From positions 1-49,680 of the forward strand of contig JAFGCU010000119.1 in assembly GCA_016932475.1 (NCBI GenBank): 49,680 bases of DNA, in the 5' to 3' direction. The notes under the pieces are model-generated. The model was not told the origin of the DNA. It saw only the letters and a list, made by a program, of their open reading frames with translations, and made no database searches. Position numbers and translations under genes: made by a program. Position 1 is the first letter of the stretch, and each line of letters starts with the position of its first letter. This document shows, in pieces, positions 35,205-44,720 of the stretch. This DNA is from Anaerolineales bacterium (GTDB lineage: Bacteria; Chloroflexota; Anaerolineae; Anaerolineales; RBG-16-64-43).

Positions 35205-35233
35205 TTGACCTGCCCCATCCGGCAGGATATACT
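35205..35233 (+). promoter_or_regulatory. Strong sigma-70 promoter for the glucan synthase gene
   Basis: TTGACC (35205-35210), exact 17-bp spacer, TATACT (35228-35233). Predicted transcript start near 35240, which is the A of the leader-ORF ATG. Confidence 0.75.
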
Positions 35234-35239
35234 GGCGGG

Positions 35240-35263
35240 ATGGAGCAAAGATTGCGGTCATGA
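35240..35263 (+). CDS. Seven-codon leader ORF coupled to the glucan synthase gene
   Basis: ATG at 35240 opens a frame encoding MEQRLRS and ends TGA at 35261-35263; the synthase ATG (35260) overlaps that stop as ATGA. The -10 box ends 6 bases before this ATG, so it should be translated from a leaderless 5' end. The synthase ATG has no well-spaced Shine-Dalgarno sequence, so it may depend on ribosomes finishing this peptide. Existence as a translated peptide is inference. Confidence 0.5.
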   Translation: MEQRLRS

Positions 35264-38200
35264 TTATCCCGCCCATAAACGGAAATCCGGCGAACGCATC
35301 GATTCACAGCCATTCCATCCATCAATCCATCCTTGCCGCCTACTACGCAAAAATCGGAGACGCGCGGAAAGCCCTCTGGGAAATGGAGAAAAAGGGGTAT
35401 ATCCGCACGGCCGTGTTGCACCGTTCCGCAACCGGAAACATAAAGGTACAGGATCCTTTTCCCGCCTTCCGGATCCTGCTGGCGGTTTTGTCGGCCTCCC
35501 TCTTTTCAGGACTGGCAGGCTTGGCACATCATCTTCTGCGCGGTTCGGCAATCCTGCCGGCGGAAGCGTATCCCGCCTGGTTTCCCATCCTCGCCGGCGC
35601 CCTGGTTGGCTTGGCCTGCGGATGGACGGCCGTCCGGCGCTCTCGTTTCGGGATCGATCGCAAGGTGCTGGCCGAGCACGCGTTGTGGCTGCTGCCGAAG
35701 GAAAATGTCCTCCTGCTTCAGGCGCCGCTGCACACATTCCGATACCCTCAGATCGTCATCCGCGACAGCGGAGAAACGCAACCCACGGTATTCCTCCTGC
35801 ATCCCCGCCGGGCCCCTTCCCGCGTCGATGTTCCGGGAACGGGCGTATTGCTTCCGCCCTCGCAGCTTCGGGAATACGCGCGGCGGCTGGCCAAAGAACA
35901 CCGCCTGCACACCCGCCAGATCCGCAACGGCGCGCTGCTCAAGCGCATCACCCGGGTCGCAAAATCCATCCACCAGATTTGCCGGGATCTCTCGGATGCC
36001 AGCCGCTTGGAACAGCCCACCACCCCGTCCGCGGAATGGATCCTCGACAACGAGTACATCATCGAGAGCAACGTCCGCGACATACAATCCAATCTGCCCC
36101 GCAGCTATTTCCAGGAACTTCCGGTTCTCAACTGCGAACCCTACCGGAATTTGCCGCGCGTCTTCGGCCTGGCCCGGGAGCTCGTCGCCCATGCGGATCT
36201 GCGGCTCGACCGCGAAACCATCCGCGCCTTCCTCGACGGCTACCAATCCGTTCATCCGCTGACGATCGGCGAGCTTTGGGCGCTGCCGCAGGTTCTGCGC
36301 CTGGCGCTGATCGACGGCGTCCTGAACCTCGCGGAGAGAACCCTGGCGGAAATGGGCGAACGCGAGACGGCCGGGTTCTGGGCCAACCGGCTGATTGCCG
36401 CGAACCGTCACGATCCGGGGCGGCTGTTTTCCGTCCTGGCCAGGCTTACGGAGAGCCAGCCCGCGCCCAGCGAATACTTCTGCTCACAACTGATCAGCTA
36501 CCTGTATGACGAGACCAACGCGCTGGCTTTGGTTCAGAGCTGGCTGGGGCGCACGCTCCTCAAACCCCTCGGCGAGTTGAACCTGCGCGAGCAAAACCGC
36601 CAGACCAAAGATCAGATTTCCATCGGAAACGCTTTCTCCAGCCTGCGTCAGCTCAGCCACTTGGATTGGAGAACCATTTTCGAGGATACCTGCCGCGCCG
36701 ATCACCTCTTGCGCCGGGATCCCGCCGGGATCTACCCGCAGATGGATTTCGAAACGCGCGACCGCTACCGCCATGCGCTGGAGGAAATCGCCCGGAGATC
36801 CAAAACGCCGGAAAGCCATGTCGCGGAACGCCTTCTGGATCTGGCCGGCAAAGCGCCGCCGGAGGATGACCGGATCCGCCATGTCGGGTATTACCTCGTC
36901 GCCGAAGGCCGCCGCGAACTTCTCCGCGATCTGCGGGGGCGCGAGTCGGTTTGGAACGCCATCCGCCAGTGGGTGTACGCCCACCATACGTCCGTCCTCT
37001 TCGTTAGTCTCGCCGTCACCTTTGCGGCGCTTTTCCTGCCGCTGCTTTTCCTCTGCCGGACCGGGCAGGGATTCGGCGTCCGGTTTGTGCTCCCGGTTCT
37101 ATTTTTGCTGCCCCTCAGCCAGGCCGCCATCGAGTTGATGAATTTCACCCTGACCCGCGTGCTCCCTCCCCGGACGCTGCCGAAAATGGATTTCGAAAAG
37201 CCGGGGATCCCCGATGCGTTTCAGACTCTGGTAGTGGTGCCGATTCTGCTGACGGATGCCCAGACCGTCCGGGCGGAAGCGGAAAAACTGGAGATCCGGT
37301 ACCTGTCCAACAAGGATCCGAACCTGTTCTTCAGCCTGTTCTCGGATTTTGAGGATTCGGATTCTGCCGAGCAGGCCGGAGATTCGGAACTTCTGCAATC
37401 CGCGATGGATCAGATTCGTGCGCTTAACCGTCGTTACGGGGACGGCCGTTTCTTTCTGTTTCACCGCGGCAGGCGGTGGTCTTCTTCCGAACAGTGCTAT
37501 ATCGGCTGGGAACGGAAGCGCGGGAAGCTGGAAGAATTGAACCGGTTCCTCACCGGCACCCGGCCGGAAACGGATCCGCCCCTGGTGGTCGCGGGGAACG
37601 GCGAACGCCTCGGGAGCATCCGGTTCATAATCACGCTCGACAGCGACACCCAGCTTCCCCCCGGCTCCGCGCGCCGGATGATCGGCACGCTTGCCCATCC
37701 GCTCAACAGTCCCCGGCTGGACGATCGCGGAAGAGTGCTCGCGGGTTCCTATACCATCCTCCAGCCGCGCGTTACCCCTTCCCTGCCGAGCACCCTGGCC
37801 TCGCCGTTCAGCCGCCTCTTTGCGGATGCGACCGGAATCGACCCCTACACCAAGGCCGTCTCCGATGTGTATCAGGATCTTTCCAGCCAGGGTTCCTACA
37901 ACGGCAAAGGCATCTACGATTTGCACACCTTCAGCCGGATCCTGACCCGCCGCTTTCCGGATGAACGGCTGCTCAGCCACGACCTGATCGAAGGCGAACA
38001 TGTGCGGGCCGGGCTGGTCAGCGATATAGAGTTGTTCGACGAATTTCCGCAGAGCTATCTCGGGTACAGCCAGCGGCAGCACCGTTGGATCCGCGGGGAT
38101 TGGCAGATCATCGACTGGCTGTTCCCCCGCGTCCCCATGGCGGGCGGCAAAACGGGGGCCAATCCGCTGCCGGCGCTGAGCCGCTGGAAGATATTCGATA

Positions 38201-41200
38201 ATTTGCGGCGGAGCCTGGTGCCGATCGCCGACCTGGTCCTGCTGGCGGCTTCCTGGTCGGCCGCTCCCGCGATCGGCTGGGCGGCCGCGCTGGTGGTGGG
38301 AGCGCAACTTTTTTTCCACCCGCTGACCCGGCTCCTCTCCACCCTGACCAGCCGCCAAAACCGGAAAAATTTTTCCGCCGCGCAGATAACCCACGACCTT
38401 CTCCGCGGAATTGTCGACGCGGCGCTGCTCCCGCATCAGGCGCTCCTGTCTGCCGGCGCCATTCTGCAGGTGGGGTACAGCCGGATGGTTTCGCACCGCG
38501 GCCTGCTGCGCTGGGTTTCCGCGCAGAACTACCGCCGGCTTGTCCCCGACCTGGTCACGGAATTTGTGCTTGCGATGATCCCGATTTCCGCGGCGAGCGG
38601 CGCGGCGGGCTGGATCCTCTTCGCCGCAAAACCGGATGCGCTGGCCGCGGCGGCTCCGTGGCTGGCGGCGTGGTTCCTGTCCCCCCTTGTCGGCTGGATC
38701 CTCAACGTCCGCTTCACGCCGCGGCCCAGGCGATTCTCCCTGTCCACCGCCGATCGCGGATTCCTCCGCACCGTCGCCCGCCGGACCTGGCGCTTCTTTT
38801 CGGATTGCATCGGGGATTCCACCTCCTGGCTGCCGCCCGATAATTATCAGGTCGCCTACCAGAATCAGAAGGCGATGCGGACCAGCCCCACGAATATCGG
38901 CCTGGGGATGATCAGCACTCTCGCCGCCCGCGATTTCGGATACATCACGGCCGACCAGGTCATCCAGAATCTGACCCGTTCCATGGAAACCATCTCCAAA
39001 CTGCAGCGGTTCGAAGGCCATCTGCTGAACTGGTACGACATCCAAACCCTCGCGCCGCTCGAACCCCGCTACGTCTCGACCGTGGACAGCGGAAACCTGC
39101 TCGCCGCCGTGTACGCGCTCGGACCGGGCCTGGAGGAGCTTGTCCGCAAGCCGCTGCTGGACGCGAGCGTCTTTGCCGGCCTGGCGGATACGATCACAAT
39201 CCTCGCGCAAGCCTGCGCGCAGGAAACCCATTCCGGGAAACTCGCGCGCAGCCTCCGCCTGCTTGCGCGATCGGTGGAAGAACCCCCGCAGCGGGGCATC
39301 GACGCGCTCAAACTCCTCCGCCGGACGGGCGGCGCGCTCGAATCCCTCGCCGTTGCGGTCCGGCAGGACGCGGGTCCGGAATCCGTTTCCGCCGCCTGGG
39401 CGGATCAATTGGAGGGCCAGGTGAAGGCCTGGCTTCTTTCGGCCGACCGGTATCTTCCATGGATGGAAATTCTCGCGGAAAAGTGCGGGGATGAGACCGC
39501 CGCTCCCGAATCCGAACCGCTCAAAACGCTTGCGGAAGCGCTGGACCGTTCGCCGAGCTTGGCCGATCTCGCCGACGGAAACGTGCCGGGTCTATCCGTC
39601 CTGCAATCGATCCGCGGGAATCTCCAGAATCCGGATCCATCCCTCCTGGAATGGCTGGACCGCCTGGGCCAGGCCTTCTCCGTTTCCAAGTGGCTCTCCG
39701 GAGAGATGATCGGCTTGAAGAAAAGCCTCGCGCGGGATCTGCGGGGATTGCATAAAGCGGTCAACCTGCGCTTTTTATACGATAACGACCGCAGGCTGTT
39801 CTTCATCGGCTACAACATTTCCGAAGGCCGACATGACGCTTCGCATTACGATCTGCTGGCCAGCGAAGCGCGGCTGGGAAGTTACCTCGCCATCGCCCGC
39901 GGAGAGGTCTCCCCGGAACACTGGTTTTCCCTGGGCCGCCTCTTCCGGGAAGTCGACCGGCAGCAGGTGCTGATCAGTTGGACGGGAACGATGTTCGAAT
40001 ACCTGATGCCGCTGCTCTTCCAGAAGACGTACGGGAATTCACTTCTGGAGCAAATGACCCGCAAGGCCGTTGAAATCCAGATCTCCTTCGGGCGGAAAAA
40101 CAACGTTCCATGGGGCTTCTCGGAATCGGCGTTCGGGGATCTGGATATCCACAAAACATACCAATACAAGGCCTTCGGCGTGCCCGCGCTCGGGTTGAAG
40201 CGCCAGGGGGAAGAGGAAATCGTGGTGGCCCCGTATGCCGCGCTGCTGGCGCTGAACATCGCGCCGAGGGAGACGGTGAAGAATCTCCATCGCCTGGCCG
40301 GCCTGGGAATCCTCGGGGATTACGGGTATTACGATGCGATCGATTTCAGCCGGCGCGCCGACCGGAAGGAACGGCGCGGGATCAACATCCACACCTACAT
40401 GGCGCATCATCAGAGCATGTCGTTTCTCTCCCTGGCGAACTTCCTGCTCGGGAATCCCATTCAACGGTTGTTCCATGCCAATCCACCCCTGCGCGCGGCG
40501 GAATTGCTGCTTCAGGAAAAGATCCCCCTCTCGCCGTCGCTGTTTATCGTGTCCTCCCGTGATCGCACGACCGTAATGCCGCAGCTCGTGGAAACCGCGC
40601 CGGCCGAGGGACGGTTCGATACGCCGCACACCCCGAGGCCGAGAACCCAGCTCCTCGGCCATGAAGGCTACTGTGTGATGACGACCAATTCGGGCGGGGG
40701 ATTCAGCCGCTGGGGCCGCCAGGATGTCTCCCGGTGGCGGGCGGACCGCACGCAGGATTCGCATGGAACCTTTTGTTACCTTCGCGATACCGCAACCGGA
40801 AAATACTGGTCGGCCGCATACCATCCCGTCGGCGGAAAAATCCCGGACGATTATTCCGTTCATTTCGCGCTGGACCGGACCGTGTATACGCGCAAGGATG
40901 AGGGGATCAGCACCGGGACCGAAGTGTTCGTCTCGGCGGAAGACAATGTGGAGTTCCGGAGGATCACGCTGATCAACCGGTCGGATTTCACCCGCACCCT
41001 GGAGCTTACCAGCTACCTCGAACTGGTCCTGGCCCCCCACAACGCCGATCTTCAGCATCCGGCTTTTCAGAAATTATTTGTGCATACCGAGGCGCTGGCC
41101 GCGCCTCCCGCGCTGCTGGCCCGCCGCAGGCTGCGCAGCCCGGAGGAACCGTCGATGTATGTCGCCCACCGGCTGACAAACGCGCAGCCGGACGGCGGCC

Positions 41201-44200
41201 CGATCCGGTTCGAAACCGACCGCCGCCGCTTCATCGGACGCGGCCGGACTCTCGCCAACCCGATCGGCCTCTCCCAGCCGCCGGGCAACAGCCAGGGGTA
41301 CGTTCTGGATCCCATCCTGAGCCTGAGGGAAAGCATCGTCCTGGGCCCCGGCCAGCGGGCTCAGGTGACCCTGGTAACCGCCGCCGGCGGGACGCGCGAG
41401 GAAGTCCTTTCCCTGATGGGAAAGTACGGCAACCCGCCCGCCATCGACCGGGCGATGGATTTCACCTGGGCGGCCGCCCAGCTCGAACTGCGGTCCCTGC
41501 GGATCCAGCCCGACGACGCCCGGCAGTTTCAGAAGCTGGCCAACCATCTCTTCTACGTAAATCCGCTTCTGCGCCCTTCCATGGAGCGGCTGGAGGAAAA
41601 CCGCAAGGGGCAGGCCGGATTGTGGCCGTACGGCATCTCGGGGGATCTGCCGATCGCAATGGTGACGATCGGAGAGCCGGGCGATCTGGGTCTGATCCGC
41701 CAACTGCTCCAGGCGCACAGTTACTGGCGGAAGCACGGTTTCTGGGCGGATCTGGTCATCCTAAACGAGGAGGCCGGCGGATACGAACGGCCGCTCAAGG
41801 AGGAGCTCGACCGGCTGGTCCATGCCTACGCCATGTACACGGGGATCGACCAGCCCGGAGGGATTTTCCTGCGCAACGCGGATCAGATCCCGAAGGAGGA
41901 CCTGAGCCTTCTGAAAGCAGCCGCGGGCGTGGTGCTGGTTGCCGCGCGGGGCGCGCTTCCCCAGCAGCTGGGAGTCCATTTGGAGGTCCCTGAACTGACG
42001 GAACCGATCGCCAAAAAACGCCCCGCCCGCGATCCATCGGCGCAATTGCCGTTCATGGAGCTGCCGTACTTCAACAGCCTGGGCGGGTTTACAAAAGACG
42101 GTCGGGAATACGCGATCTACCTCGGGCCGGACACGCACACCCCCGCCCCCTGGATCAACGTGATCGCCAATCCGGATTTCGGGACGATCGTGAGCGAAAC
42201 CGGCGCGGGATGCACCTGGTTCGGAAACAGCCAGCGCAACCGTCTGACCGGCTGGTCGAATGATCCCATCCTGGATCCCCCATCCGAAGCGGTGTACATC
42301 CGGGATGAGGAAACGGGCGCCTTCTGGACTCCGACCGCCTCGCCCGTCCGCGAGGATGCTCCCTACCGCGCCCGGCACGGCACGGGTTATTCGGTGTTCG
42401 AACACAACAGCAACGGAATCGAGCAGGAACTCACCGTGCTCGTCCCTCTGGATTCCGAAGGCGGAGCACCGGTCAAACTTCAACGACTGCGGTTGAGAAA
42501 CAACACATCCCGGATCCGCAGGCTGTCGATCAATTACTATGTCGAATGGACCCTGGGGGAACACCGTGAGAATTCCCAGGTGCACATCGCCACCCGCTGG
42601 GACGAGGAATCCCATGCCCTGATCGCCCGCAACCGCTACCATCCGGAATTCGGCGACCGGGTGGCGTTCACCTCGATCCACCCCCCGCCGGATTTCTACT
42701 GCGGCGACCGCGCCTCTTTTGTGGGACGCAATCGTTCCCTGAGCAATCCGGCCGCCATGGATCGAAACCAGCGCTCACAGCGGGCGGGGACCGGATTTGA
42801 TCCGTGCGCCGCCTTGCAGATAGACCTGGAACTGAACCCGGGCGAGGAGAAGGAAGTAACCTGCATCCTGGGCCAGGCCGGCACGCTGGAACAGGCCCGG
42901 GAATGGATTCACCGTTACCGCGGCGAAGGAAGTTTTGAGGAGGCCCTGCAGCAGACCCGGAGCGCGTGGGACGATCTGTTGGGCGGGATCGAGATCCGCA
43001 CTCCGGAGCTCTCGGCGGATCTGATGGTCAACCGCTGGCTGCTGTATCAAAACCTGAGCTGCCGCATCTGGGGGCGCTCCGCTTTTTATCAATCCGGCGG
43101 CGCTTACGGGTTCCGCGACCAGCTGCAGGATTGCCTGGCCCACCTGTACACCCGCCCCGAACTGGCCCGCGAACACATTCTGCGCGCGGCGGGCCGGCAG
43201 TTCCTGGACGGAGATGTGCAGCATTGGTGGCATCCGCCCGGCGGCGCCGGCGTGCGGACGCGGATTTCCGACGACCTCCTGTGGCTGCCATTTGCCGCGT
43301 CGCAATACGTGCGCGTGACCGGCGACGCCGCCATCCTCCAGGCCGAGATCCCGTTCCTGTCGGGGCCGGAGCTGGAGAAAAACGAGGCCGAGAGTTTCGG
43401 CCAACCGGAGACGACCCTGGAGCAGGCCACGCTGTTCGAACACTGCCGCCGGGCCGTGGAACGGCAGCTGTCCTTCGGCGCGCACGGCCTGCCCAGGATG
43501 GGCACCGGCGACTGGGACGACGGAATGAACCGGGTCGGAGCCGGCGGGGAGGGAGAAAGCGTCTGGCTGGGCTGGTTCCTGGCGGATGTCCTGGAGGGCA
43601 TGATCGGGCTCTCCGAACGGGTGTCGCACCCGGAACTCGCACGGAAATACAAGCGCACGCGTACCGCGCTCATTGGGCATCTCGAAAAAGCGGCCTGGGA
43701 CGGCGAGTGGTATCTGCGCGCCTTCTTCGACGACGGCACACGCCTGGGGACGGGCGAATCCACGGAAGCCAGGATTTTTTCCCTGCCGCAATCGTGGGCC
43801 CGCATCAGCGGCGCCGCCGATCCGCAGCGCACCGAAAAGGCTCTGGATTCAGCCTGGAAAAATCTGGTGCGGAAGGACGATGCCCTGGTGCTGTTGTTCG
43901 ATCCCCCCTTCCAGGATTTCCAACCGTTTCCCGGTTACATCCAGGCGTATCCGCCCGGCGTTCGCGAAAATGGCGGCCAGTACACGCATGCTGCGGTTTG
44001 GCTGGCGATGGCGCTGGCCCGGCAGGGATCCGGCGGCCGCGCGGTGGAAATTCTGCGGATGATCAATCCGGTCGAACGGGCGCGGGATCCGGCTTCCGTC
44101 TGGCGCTTCGGGCTGGAGCCGTACGCCGCCGCCGCGGATATCTATCACGCGGAGGGCATGATCGGCCGCGGCGGCTGGTCGTGGTACACGGGCTCCGCCG

Positions 44201-44478
44201 GATGGATGTACCGGGTGTGGATCGAGGAGATCCTTGGGTTGAAAATCCTGGGCGGGCGGATGCGGATCGATCCGGCCATTCCCGGCTGGTGGGACGGGTT
44301 TCAGATTCGCTATCGTCACGGGGAAGCCGTATATGAAATCCAGGTGGAGAACCCGGAGCATTGCGAGCACGGCGTGGTGAGCGTGGCATTGGACGGCCAG
44401 CCTATGCCGGACGGAGAGATCCTGCTGGACCGCAGCCTGGTGATGCACAAGGTCCTGGTAAGGATGGGGAAAGCCTGA
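35260..44478 (+). CDS. Cyclic beta-1,2-glucan synthase homologue (GT84 + GH94), 3072 residues
   Basis: One open frame of 3072 residues with the NdvB/Cgs layout. Hydrophobic helices occur near residues 72-130, 580-640 and 985-1160. Between them is a GT-A domain with DSDTQLPPGS (about 794-803) and RQHRWIRGDW (about 940), assigned to GT84. A glycoamylase-like part (YMAHHQSMSFLSLANFL, about 1715) and two GH94-type regions follow; GTGDWDDGMNRVG (about 2748-2760) carries the likely catalytic Asp of GH94 phosphorolysis. In proteobacteria this enzyme makes, trims and cyclises beta-1,2-glucan in the membrane and periplasm. A cyclic product here is inferred. It is longer than the usual 2800-2900 residues. 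Monocistronic behind a strong promoter and leader ORF. Confidence 0.9.
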   Translation: MIIPPINGNPANASIHSHSIHQSILAAYYAKIGDARKALWEMEKKGYIRTAVLHRSATGNIKVQDPFPAFRILLAVLSASLFSGLAGLAHHLLRGSAILPAEAYPAWFPILAGALVGLACGWTAVRRSRFGIDRKVLAEHALWLLPKENVLLLQAPLHTFRYPQIVIRDSGETQPTVFLLHPRRAPSRVDVPGTGVLLPPSQLREYARRLAKEHRLHTRQIRNGALLKRITRVAKSIHQICRDLSDASRLEQPTTPSAEWILDNEYIIESNVRDIQSNLPRSYFQELPVLNCEPYRNLPRVFGLARELVAHADLRLDRETIRAFLDGYQSVHPLTIGELWALPQVLRLALIDGVLNLAERTLAEMGERETAGFWANRLIAANRHDPGRLFSVLARLTESQPAPSEYFCSQLISYLYDETNALALVQSWLGRTLLKPLGELNLREQNRQTKDQISIGNAFSSLRQLSHLDWRTIFEDTCRADHLLRRDPAGIYPQMDFETRDRYRHALEEIARRSKTPESHVAERLLDLAGKAPPEDDRIRHVGYYLVAEGRRELLRDLRGRESVWNAIRQWVYAHHTSVLFVSLAVTFAALFLPLLFLCRTGQGFGVRFVLPVLFLLPLSQAAIELMNFTLTRVLPPRTLPKMDFEKPGIPDAFQTLVVVPILLTDAQTVRAEAEKLEIRYLSNKDPNLFFSLFSDFEDSDSAEQAGDSELLQSAMDQIRALNRRYGDGRFFLFHRGRRWSSSEQCYIGWERKRGKLEELNRFLTGTRPETDPPLVVAGNGERLGSIRFIITLDSDTQLPPGSARRMIGTLAHPLNSPRLDDRGRVLAGSYTILQPRVTPSLPSTLASPFSRLFADATGIDPYTKAVSDVYQDLSSQGSYNGKGIYDLHTFSRILTRRFPDERLLSHDLIEGEHVRAGLVSDIELFDEFPQSYLGYSQRQHRWIRGDWQIIDWLFPRVPMAGGKTGANPLPALSRWKIFDNLRRSLVPIADLVLLAASWSAAPAIGWAAALVVGAQLFFHPLTRLLSTLTSRQNRKNFSAAQITHDLLRGIVDAALLPHQALLSAGAILQVGYSRMVSHRGLLRWVSAQNYRRLVPDLVTEFVLAMIPISAASGAAGWILFAAKPDALAAAAPWLAAWFLSPLVGWILNVRFTPRPRRFSLSTADRGFLRTVARRTWRFFSDCIGDSTSWLPPDNYQVAYQNQKAMRTSPTNIGLGMISTLAARDFGYITADQVIQNLTRSMETISKLQRFEGHLLNWYDIQTLAPLEPRYVSTVDSGNLLAAVYALGPGLEELVRKPLLDASVFAGLADTITILAQACAQETHSGKLARSLRLLARSVEEPPQRGIDALKLLRRTGGALESLAVAVRQDAGPESVSAAWADQLEGQVKAWLLSADRYLPWMEILAEKCGDETAAPESEPLKTLAEALDRSPSLADLADGNVPGLSVLQSIRGNLQNPDPSLLEWLDRLGQAFSVSKWLSGEMIGLKKSLARDLRGLHKAVNLRFLYDNDRRLFFIGYNISEGRHDASHYDLLASEARLGSYLAIARGEVSPEHWFSLGRLFREVDRQQVLISWTGTMFEYLMPLLFQKTYGNSLLEQMTRKAVEIQISFGRKNNVPWGFSESAFGDLDIHKTYQYKAFGVPALGLKRQGEEEIVVAPYAALLALNIAPRETVKNLHRLAGLGILGDYGYYDAIDFSRRADRKERRGINIHTYMAHHQSMSFLSLANFLLGNPIQRLFHANPPLRAAELLLQEKIPLSPSLFIVSSRDRTTVMPQLVETAPAEGRFDTPHTPRPRTQLLGHEGYCVMTTNSGGGFSRWGRQDVSRWRADRTQDSHGTFCYLRDTATGKYWSAAYHPVGGKIPDDYSVHFALDRTVYTRKDEGISTGTEVFVSAEDNVEFRRITLINRSDFTRTLELTSYLELVLAPHNADLQHPAFQKLFVHTEALAAPPALLARRRLRSPEEPSMYVAHRLTNAQPDGGPIRFETDRRRFIGRGRTLANPIGLSQPPGNSQGYVLDPILSLRESIVLGPGQRAQVTLVTAAGGTREEVLSLMGKYGNPPAIDRAMDFTWAAAQLELRSLRIQPDDARQFQKLANHLFYVNPLLRPSMERLEENRKGQAGLWPYGISGDLPIAMVTIGEPGDLGLIRQLLQAHSYWRKHGFWADLVILNEEAGGYERPLKEELDRLVHAYAMYTGIDQPGGIFLRNADQIPKEDLSLLKAAAGVVLVAARGALPQQLGVHLEVPELTEPIAKKRPARDPSAQLPFMELPYFNSLGGFTKDGREYAIYLGPDTHTPAPWINVIANPDFGTIVSETGAGCTWFGNSQRNRLTGWSNDPILDPPSEAVYIRDEETGAFWTPTASPVREDAPYRARHGTGYSVFEHNSNGIEQELTVLVPLDSEGGAPVKLQRLRLRNNTSRIRRLSINYYVEWTLGEHRENSQVHIATRWDEESHALIARNRYHPEFGDRVAFTSIHPPPDFYCGDRASFVGRNRSLSNPAAMDRNQRSQRAGTGFDPCAALQIDLELNPGEEKEVTCILGQAGTLEQAREWIHRYRGEGSFEEALQQTRSAWDDLLGGIEIRTPELSADLMVNRWLLYQNLSCRIWGRSAFYQSGGAYGFRDQLQDCLAHLYTRPELAREHILRAAGRQFLDGDVQHWWHPPGGAGVRTRISDDLLWLPFAASQYVRVTGDAAILQAEIPFLSGPELEKNEAESFGQPETTLEQATLFEHCRRAVERQLSFGAHGLPRMGTGDWDDGMNRVGAGGEGESVWLGWFLADVLEGMIGLSERVSHPELARKYKRTRTALIGHLEKAAWDGEWYLRAFFDDGTRLGTGESTEARIFSLPQSWARISGAADPQRTEKALDSAWKNLVRKDDALVLLFDPPFQDFQPFPGYIQAYPPGVRENGGQYTHAAVWLAMALARQGSGGRAVEILRMINPVERARDPASVWRFGLEPYAAAADIYHAEGMIGRGGWSWYTGSAGWMYRVWIEEILGLKILGGRMRIDPAIPGWWDGFQIRYRHGEAVYEIQVENPEHCEHGVVSVALDGQPMPDGEILLDRSLVMHKVLVRMGKA

Positions 44479-44587
44479 CCTAACCCCCTCACCCCACCCT
44501 CTCTCCCTTCGCTTAAGGGAAGGGGGAGAGGGTCGCCAGAGCTTCGGTGTTTCCGAAGAGCAAGCGGGGAGTGGGGATAAGGTCAGG
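44474..44587. repeat. Composite three-way-junction palindrome over the synthase stop
   Basis: Outer arms CCTGACCT (44474-44481) and AGGTCAGG (44580-44587) enclose hairpin 1 (CCCTCTCTCCCTT with AAGGGAAGGGGGAGAGGG) and hairpin 2 (CTTCGG-TGTTT-CCGAAG near 44541-44558, then AGCAAGCGGGGAG). The plan matches the element at 33975-34140. It starts two bases before the synthase stop codon and may end that transcript. Confidence 0.7.
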
Positions 44588-44602
44588 GCCCCGGATCGCC
44601 AA

Positions 44603-44638
44603 AAAACAGGAAACCCCCTTGCGGGGGTTTCCTGTTTT
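44603..44638 (-). terminator. Third copy of the rplL terminator
   Basis: AAAACAGGAAACCCCC pairs with GGGGGTTTCCTGTTTT around loop TTGC, a perfect 16-bp stem nearly identical to the terminator of rplL at 49452-49481. It now lies 82 bp after the WD40 gene on the minus strand, which it probably serves. Confidence 0.8.
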
Positions 44639-44702
44639 ATGGCGGATGGAGTTACTTGACTTCGACGCTCGCGCCAGCGGCCTCGAGCTTAGCCTTACTT
44701 AA
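44639..44702 (-). pseudogene. Decayed 3' end of rplL (copy 3)
   Basis: About 60 bp adjoining the terminator copy read GGATGGAGTTACTTGACTTC, then CTCGCGCC, then GCGGCCTCGAGCTTAGCCTT, matching the last codons of rplL and its trailer at 49489-49543 with a few substitutions. Identity ends abruptly near 44700, just before the WD40 gene stop. Confidence 0.82.
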
Positions 44703-44720
44703 CGGGCCAATAACTACCGG

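Noticed and set aside
37099-39408. A 769-codon minus-strand open frame inside the glucan synthase gene
   Set aside because: Antisense shadow of strongly conserved synthase sequence; composition is biased and no ribosome site is present.
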